The notes under the pieces are model-generated. The model was not told the origin of the DNA and searched no databases. It was given only the letters and a program-made list of their open reading frames with translations. From an uncultured Clostridia bacterium (GTDB lineage Bacteria > Bacillota > Clostridia > Lachnospirales > Lachnospiraceae), in assembly GCA_947178045.1 (NCBI GenBank), contig CAMWWR010000030.1, positions 1-10,279 of the forward strand: a stretch of DNA of 10,279 bases, read 5' to 3'. Shown here piece after piece: positions 6,900 through 10,279 of the stretch (position 1 is its first letter; every line of letters begins with the position of its first letter). Made by a program: the position numbers and the translations under genes.

Positions 6900-6935
6900 C
6901 CGCGGGAGGAAGGCGATTGAGGGGAACGGAAGGGT

Positions 6936-8393
6936 ATGATGGAAAAGGACAGGACAACAGGAAGACAGGAGAGCGGGGGAAGCGACGGCGACGGCGCATA
7001 TCTGAAGAGAGTGCTGACAGCGCTGAAGAAGAGGCTTCTGCACAATTTTGGGTGGAAGCTGATTTCTCTGGTCAGCGCGTTCCTTGTCTGGATGGCGATC
7101 ATGAATATGCAGGATCCGTATGTTTCCGTGACGATCGAGAACATTCCGGTGACCGTGCTGAATGAAAGCGCGCTGCAGGAGCAGGGCAAGATCAGCGATA
7201 TCGAGAGCGGGCGGACGGCCAATATCAAGGTCCGGGCGCCGCGTTCGGTCGCGGACAATCTGACGGCGGCGGATTTTGAGGTGACGGCGGATTACCGGCA
7301 GATGTCGCTCGTGTACGCGGTGCCGATCCAGGTAAGGCTCAGCGAGAAGAGCAGCTTTGCCAGGGAGGATGTTATCATCGAGGAAAAAAGCCCGGAGGTC
7401 ATGCTGCTGACGCTGGAGGATTATGTAAGGGAAACCTTCCGCGTGGATATCCTGCCGAAGGGGCAGGCGGCGGAGGGCTATTATGTGTCCAGTATGACGG
7501 TGCGGCCGAATCTGGTGCAGATCGCCGGGTCGAAGAAGCAGATTGACCGGATTGCAAAGGTTGTCGTCGAGGTCGATACGACCGGCGTGAGCAGAAGCTT
7601 CGAGCAGGTGGCGCAGATCCAGGCCTACGACAGGAACGGCTATGTGGTCGACGATGTCAGGCTGGAGTATGAGGCGACGGAGGTCGCGGTCGAGGTGACC
7701 GTGCTGCCGGTAAAGAAGATCCTGCTGCTGATTACGATCGAGGGAACGCCGAGCTACGGCTACGAGTGCACGGGGACGCAGCATGTGCCGACGGAGATCA
7801 CGATCGCGGGCACCGAGGAGGATCTGCGGTCGATCTATTCCATGACGATACCGTTCGACATCAGCATGCAGAGCGAGGACGTCGAGGCGAGCATAAACAT
7901 CGAGACATATCTGAACGAGCATTATGAGGGACGGTATGTTCTCGTGGATGACGAAAAGTATGTGACGGTCAAGGCGGAGATCGCCAAAATGCCGGCGGCG
8001 GATTTTAAGGTCGGCAGCTCCGATATTGAGGTGAGGGGCCTTGCGGAGAACTACGACGTGACCTTTACGACAAAGAACGATATCAATATCAAGGTGCTCG
8101 GCAGCGAGGAGGTGCTTTCCCGGCTGACCAAGCAGGAGCTGAAGCTCTATATTGACCTGAAGGATTACGAGCCGGGCAGCTATTATGTGTCGGTATATTC
8201 CGATACGGAGGCGGAGGTGACCGTGCGCACCGGAACGATCGGCGTAGAGATCACCGAAGCGCAGGACGCGTTTGAGGTCATCGAGACCGGCGTGAGCGGC
8301 GGGGACGGTGATGCGGAGACTGCCCCGGAGACCGGGAACGGGGAGCCGGAGGACGGGATCGCAGACGACACCGGCGGCGTTCTGCCGGAGTGA
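6936..8393 (+). CDS. cdaR: CdaR, YbbR-domain regulator of CdaA
   Basis: CdaR proteins bind CdaA at the membrane and adjust c-di-AMP production. This one has 485 residues: a cytoplasmic N-terminus (1-35), one membrane anchor (about 40-57, within HNFGWKLISLVSAFLVWMAI, a typical YbbR entry motif), and an extracytoplasmic region. That region has what look like four YbbR repeats, at roughly 60-160, 163-258, 260-350 and 356-441. Recurring patterns are V.V....P...GY and a strand with V...AGS or I.V.GS. The last 35 residues are acidic, Gly-rich and probably disordered. Start choice is uncertain between ATG 6936 and ATG 6939: GAGGGGA (6919-6925) and GGAAGGG (6928-6934) are both available. Direction and spacing after cdaA support co-transcription. 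Whether it activates or represses CdaA cannot be told from sequence, since reports differ between species. Confidence 0.93.
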   Translation: MMEKDRTTGRQESGGSDGDGAYLKRVLTALKKRLLHNFGWKLISLVSAFLVWMAIMNMQDPYVSVTIENIPVTVLNESALQEQGKISDIESGRTANIKVRAPRSVADNLTAADFEVTADYRQMSLVYAVPIQVRLSEKSSFAREDVIIEEKSPEVMLLTLEDYVRETFRVDILPKGQAAEGYYVSSMTVRPNLVQIAGSKKQIDRIAKVVVEVDTTGVSRSFEQVAQIQAYDRNGYVVDDVRLEYEATEVAVEVTVLPVKKILLLITIEGTPSYGYECTGTQHVPTEITIAGTEEDLRSIYSMTIPFDISMQSEDVEASINIETYLNEHYEGRYVLVDDEKYVTVKAEIAKMPAADFKVGSSDIEVRGLAENYDVTFTTKNDINIKVLGSEEVLSRLTKQELKLYIDLKDYEPGSYYVSVYSDTEAEVTVRTGTIGVEITEAQDAFEVIETGVSGGDGDAETAPETGNGEPEDGIADDTGGVLPE

Positions 8394-8503
8394 AGGCTGC
8401 GATCTGTGCCGGGAAGTGAAGCATGCTTTGCGGCAGCAAAAAAATAAATTCAGAACCGCGGCTTATGATGCGGCAGTTTGCTTTGAAATGGAGGATTGAC
8501 AGG
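8394..8503 (+). other. Gap between cdaR and leuA; no terminator or T-box seen
   Basis: About 110 nt. An in-frame ATG at 8423 would extend LeuA by 27 residues, but that stretch has no family match and no ribosome binding site. The sequence has an A-run (8438-8444) and a weak 5-bp pairing, GCTGC (8396-8400) with GCAGC (8433-8437), followed by A residues rather than U. I find no intrinsic terminator, no T-box or leucine leader peptide, and no -35/-10 pair with proper spacing. leuA may be read through from the cda operon or use a promoter I cannot see. Confidence 0.5.
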
Positions 8504-10168
8504 ATGAATTATAAACGATACCGCAAAAATCCGGTGGTTGACTATCCGGAGAGGGAATGGCCGAACAAGGAGATCGAGAAAGCGCCGCTCTGGTGCAGCG
8601 TCGATCTGCGCGACGGCAATCAGGCGCTCATCGAGCCGATGGTTGTGGAGGAAAAAATCGAATTTTTCAATATGCTGGTGAAGCTCGGCTTTAAGGAGAT
8701 CGAGATCGGCTTTCCGTCGGCCTCCCGCATCGAGTACGATTTCCTGCGGCAGCTCGTCGACCGCAAAATGATACCGGACGACGTGACCGTGCAGGTGCTG
8801 ACCCAGTGCAGGGAGCATCTGATCGCGCGCACGTTCGAGGCGATCCAGGGAGTAAAGCGGGCGGTGGTACATATTTACAATTCCACCTCCACGCTGCAGC
8901 GGGACGTCGTGTTCGGCATGTCCCGGCCGGAGATCATTCAGATCGCCGTGGAGGGAGCAAAGCTTGTAAAGGAATACGCAAAGGATTTTCCGGGTAAAAT
9001 CATGCTGGAATATTCGCCGGAGAGCTTTACCGGCACCGAGCTGGATTTCGCGCTGGAGATCTGCACCGCGGTGCAGGATATCTGGCAGCCGACGCCGGAC
9101 AATAAAATCATTTTCAATCTGCCGTCGACCGTGGAGATGAACACGCCGAACGTTTATGCGGACCAGATCGAGTGGATGTCGAAGCATTTCAGGGACAGGG
9201 ACAGCATCATCCTCTCCGTGCATCCGCACAATGACCGCGGCTGCGGCGTGGCGGCGTCCGAGCTGGCGCTGCTCGCGGGAGCGGACCGCGTCGAGGGCAC
9301 TCTGTTCGGCAACGGGGAGCGCACCGGCAACGTCGATATCCTGACGATCGCCTACAATATGTTTTCCCAGGGCATCTACCCGGGGCTTGCGATCGAAAAT
9401 ATTCACGAGATCGCGGAGGTGTACGAGCGCTGCTGCAAGCTGCCGATCCCGGAAAGGCATCCTTACGCGGGCAAGCTCGTGTTTACGGCATTTTCGGGTT
9501 CCCATCAGGATGCGATCAACAAGGGTGTCCGGGCGATGAAGGAGCGCGGCAGCGAGATCTGGCAGGTGCCGTATCTGCCGATCGACCCGGCGGACATCGG
9601 CAGAATGTACGAGCCGATCGTGCGCATCAACAGTCAGTCCGGCAAGGGTGGCGTAGCATTCATCATGGAGACCTATTTCGGATTCAAGCTGCCGAAGGGG
9701 ATGCACAAGGAATTTGCGGATGTCGTGCAGGTGATTACGGAAAGGCAGGGCGAGGTCGGGCCGGAGCAGATCATGTCCGAATTCCGCAAATGCTATTTAA
9801 ACCGGAAGGAGCCGTATCACTTCCGCAGGAGCCGTATGGAGGAAATTTCCGCTGCCGTCGAGGGCGATTATGATACGCGCGTGACGGTGGAATATACGTT
9901 TGACGGGGAAGCGCGCAGCTTTACCTCGACCGGGAACGGGCCGATCGACGCCATAAGGCACGGCCTTGCGCAGGAGTCGGGGCTGGATCTTCGCGTGCTC
10001 GACTACAACGAGCATGCGCTGCAGGAGGGCTCTACGGCGCAGGCTGCCGCTTATATTCATCTGATGGATAACAATACCGGAAAGACAACGTTCGGCGTGG
10101 GCATTAGCTCCAATATCACGAGGGCGTCGTTCCGGGCGATGTTCAGCGCGGTGAACCGGCTGCTGTAG
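8504..10168 (+). CDS. leuA: 2-isopropylmalate synthase (LeuA)
   Basis: It condenses acetyl-CoA with 2-ketoisovalerate to give 2-isopropylmalate, the first committed step of leucine synthesis, and is normally inhibited by leucine. At 554 residues it fits the longer LeuA type 2 (mycobacterial/fungal-like) form rather than the E. coli-like form. The TIM-barrel has the active-site motif VDLRDGNQ (33-40, Arg36, Asp37 metal ligand), the metal-binding HPHNDRG (240-246, His240 and His242) and GNGERTGN (269-276). FTAFSGSHQDAINKG (327-341) and the INSQSGKGG segment (375-383) are typical of the subdomain region. The leucine-binding regulatory domain (about 435-554) ends the protein. ATG 8504 is chosen over ATG 8423 because GGAGG (8490-8494) sits 9 nt upstream and MNYKRYRKNP fits family N-termini. 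Other leu genes are not in the window. Confidence 0.96.
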   Translation: MNYKRYRKNPVVDYPEREWPNKEIEKAPLWCSVDLRDGNQALIEPMVVEEKIEFFNMLVKLGFKEIEIGFPSASRIEYDFLRQLVDRKMIPDDVTVQVLTQCREHLIARTFEAIQGVKRAVVHIYNSTSTLQRDVVFGMSRPEIIQIAVEGAKLVKEYAKDFPGKIMLEYSPESFTGTELDFALEICTAVQDIWQPTPDNKIIFNLPSTVEMNTPNVYADQIEWMSKHFRDRDSIILSVHPHNDRGCGVAASELALLAGADRVEGTLFGNGERTGNVDILTIAYNMFSQGIYPGLAIENIHEIAEVYERCCKLPIPERHPYAGKLVFTAFSGSHQDAINKGVRAMKERGSEIWQVPYLPIDPADIGRMYEPIVRINSQSGKGGVAFIMETYFGFKLPKGMHKEFADVVQVITERQGEVGPEQIMSEFRKCYLNRKEPYHFRRSRMEEISAAVEGDYDTRVTVEYTFDGEARSFTSTGNGPIDAIRHGLAQESGLDLRVLDYNEHALQEGSTAQAAAYIHLMDNNTGKTTFGVGISSNITRASFRAMFSAVNRLL

Positions 10169-10221
10169 CGCAGGCTGTCGGTGCAGCTGCGGCGGGTTTC
10201 GGCAGTGTATCGTCGAATGCT

Positions 10222-10251
10222 GCAGGCTCCGGCACATACCGGAACGCCTGC
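10222..10251 (+). other. Hairpin downstream of leuA, no U-tract
   Basis: GCAGGC (10222-10227) pairs with GCCTGC (10246-10251), and TCCGG (10228-10232) with CCGGA (10239-10243), around a 6-nt loop with AC bulged on the 3' side: 11 bp in all. No run of T follows on either strand, so it is not a classic intrinsic terminator. It could be an RNA-stabilising stem or part of a larger structure that continues past the window. The rest of 10169-10279 shows no gene. Confidence 0.4.
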
Positions 10252-10279
10252 GCGTCACGCGTACAGCGGCAGTTGCTGG

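Noticed and set aside
5955..7922. Very long antisense open frame (655 codons), and similar ones at 4622-6142, 738-1691 and 8450-9706
   Set aside because: They lie opposite well-supported genes, translate to Arg/His/Asp/Leu-rich peptides with no recognisable domains, and are what G+C-rich third codon positions produce on the other strand.
8419..8428. Palindrome AAGCATGCTT between cdaR and leuA
   Set aside because: With no loop it cannot form a useful RNA hairpin, and a single short palindrome is weak evidence for an operator.
8450..8475. ACCGCGG resembling part of a T-box motif before leuA
   Set aside because: No specifier stem, no full T-box consensus and no terminator/antiterminator pair. 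The region is too short for a T-box.
8496..8501. Perfect TTGACA just before the leuA ATG
   Set aside because: Nothing like TATAAT at the right distance, and initiation there would remove the leuA start codon.

Overview
The window looks like chromosomal sequence from a G+C-rich member of the Clostridia (Bacillota), most likely a Lachnospiraceae-type gut bacterium. The reasons are AGGAGG-type ribosome binding sites, near-consensus sigma-A promoters with 17-bp spacers, a cdaA-cdaR pair typical of Bacillota, and the style of the RecQ and LeuA proteins. The family placement is inference. All convincing genes are on the + strand. I see no rRNA, tRNA, CRISPR array, insertion sequence or phage gene.

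Layout. (1) 1-2870: a promoter (73-101) drives a small coiled-coil-like protein of unknown function (150-410). A RecQ-family helicase (438-2870) follows 27 nt later. RecQ has a complete helicase core, zinc-binding region, winged helix and HRDC domain, plus an extra C-terminal domain. (2) 2865-4036: a strong extended -10 promoter overlaps the recQ stop. It drives a two-gene unit, a DUF3592-like membrane protein and a GNAT acetyltransferase related to streptothricin acetyltransferases, which ends in a probable intrinsic terminator. (3) 4122-8393: a second strong extended -10 promoter precedes a roughly 110-nt structured leader and four genes. These are two uncharacterised membrane proteins, the diadenylate cyclase CdaA and its YbbR-domain partner CdaR. 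The first three overlap by 8 and 14 nt, so the unit is probably an operon for making c-di-AMP and controlling its level. (4) 8504-10168: 2-isopropylmalate synthase (leuA), the first committed step of leucine synthesis, followed by about 110 nt of non-coding sequence that contains a hairpin.

The most interesting part is the c-di-AMP unit. CdaA makes c-di-AMP, and CdaR is a membrane-anchored, outward-facing modulator. The two upstream membrane proteins have no function I can name, but they are translationally coupled to cdaA, and the larger one ends in a long charged cytoplasmic tail. They are candidates for CdaA partners or for a c-di-AMP-linked envelope or transport function. The gene glmM, which often follows cdaR in Bacillota, is not here; leuA takes its place. 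Nothing in the window proves a wholly new system.
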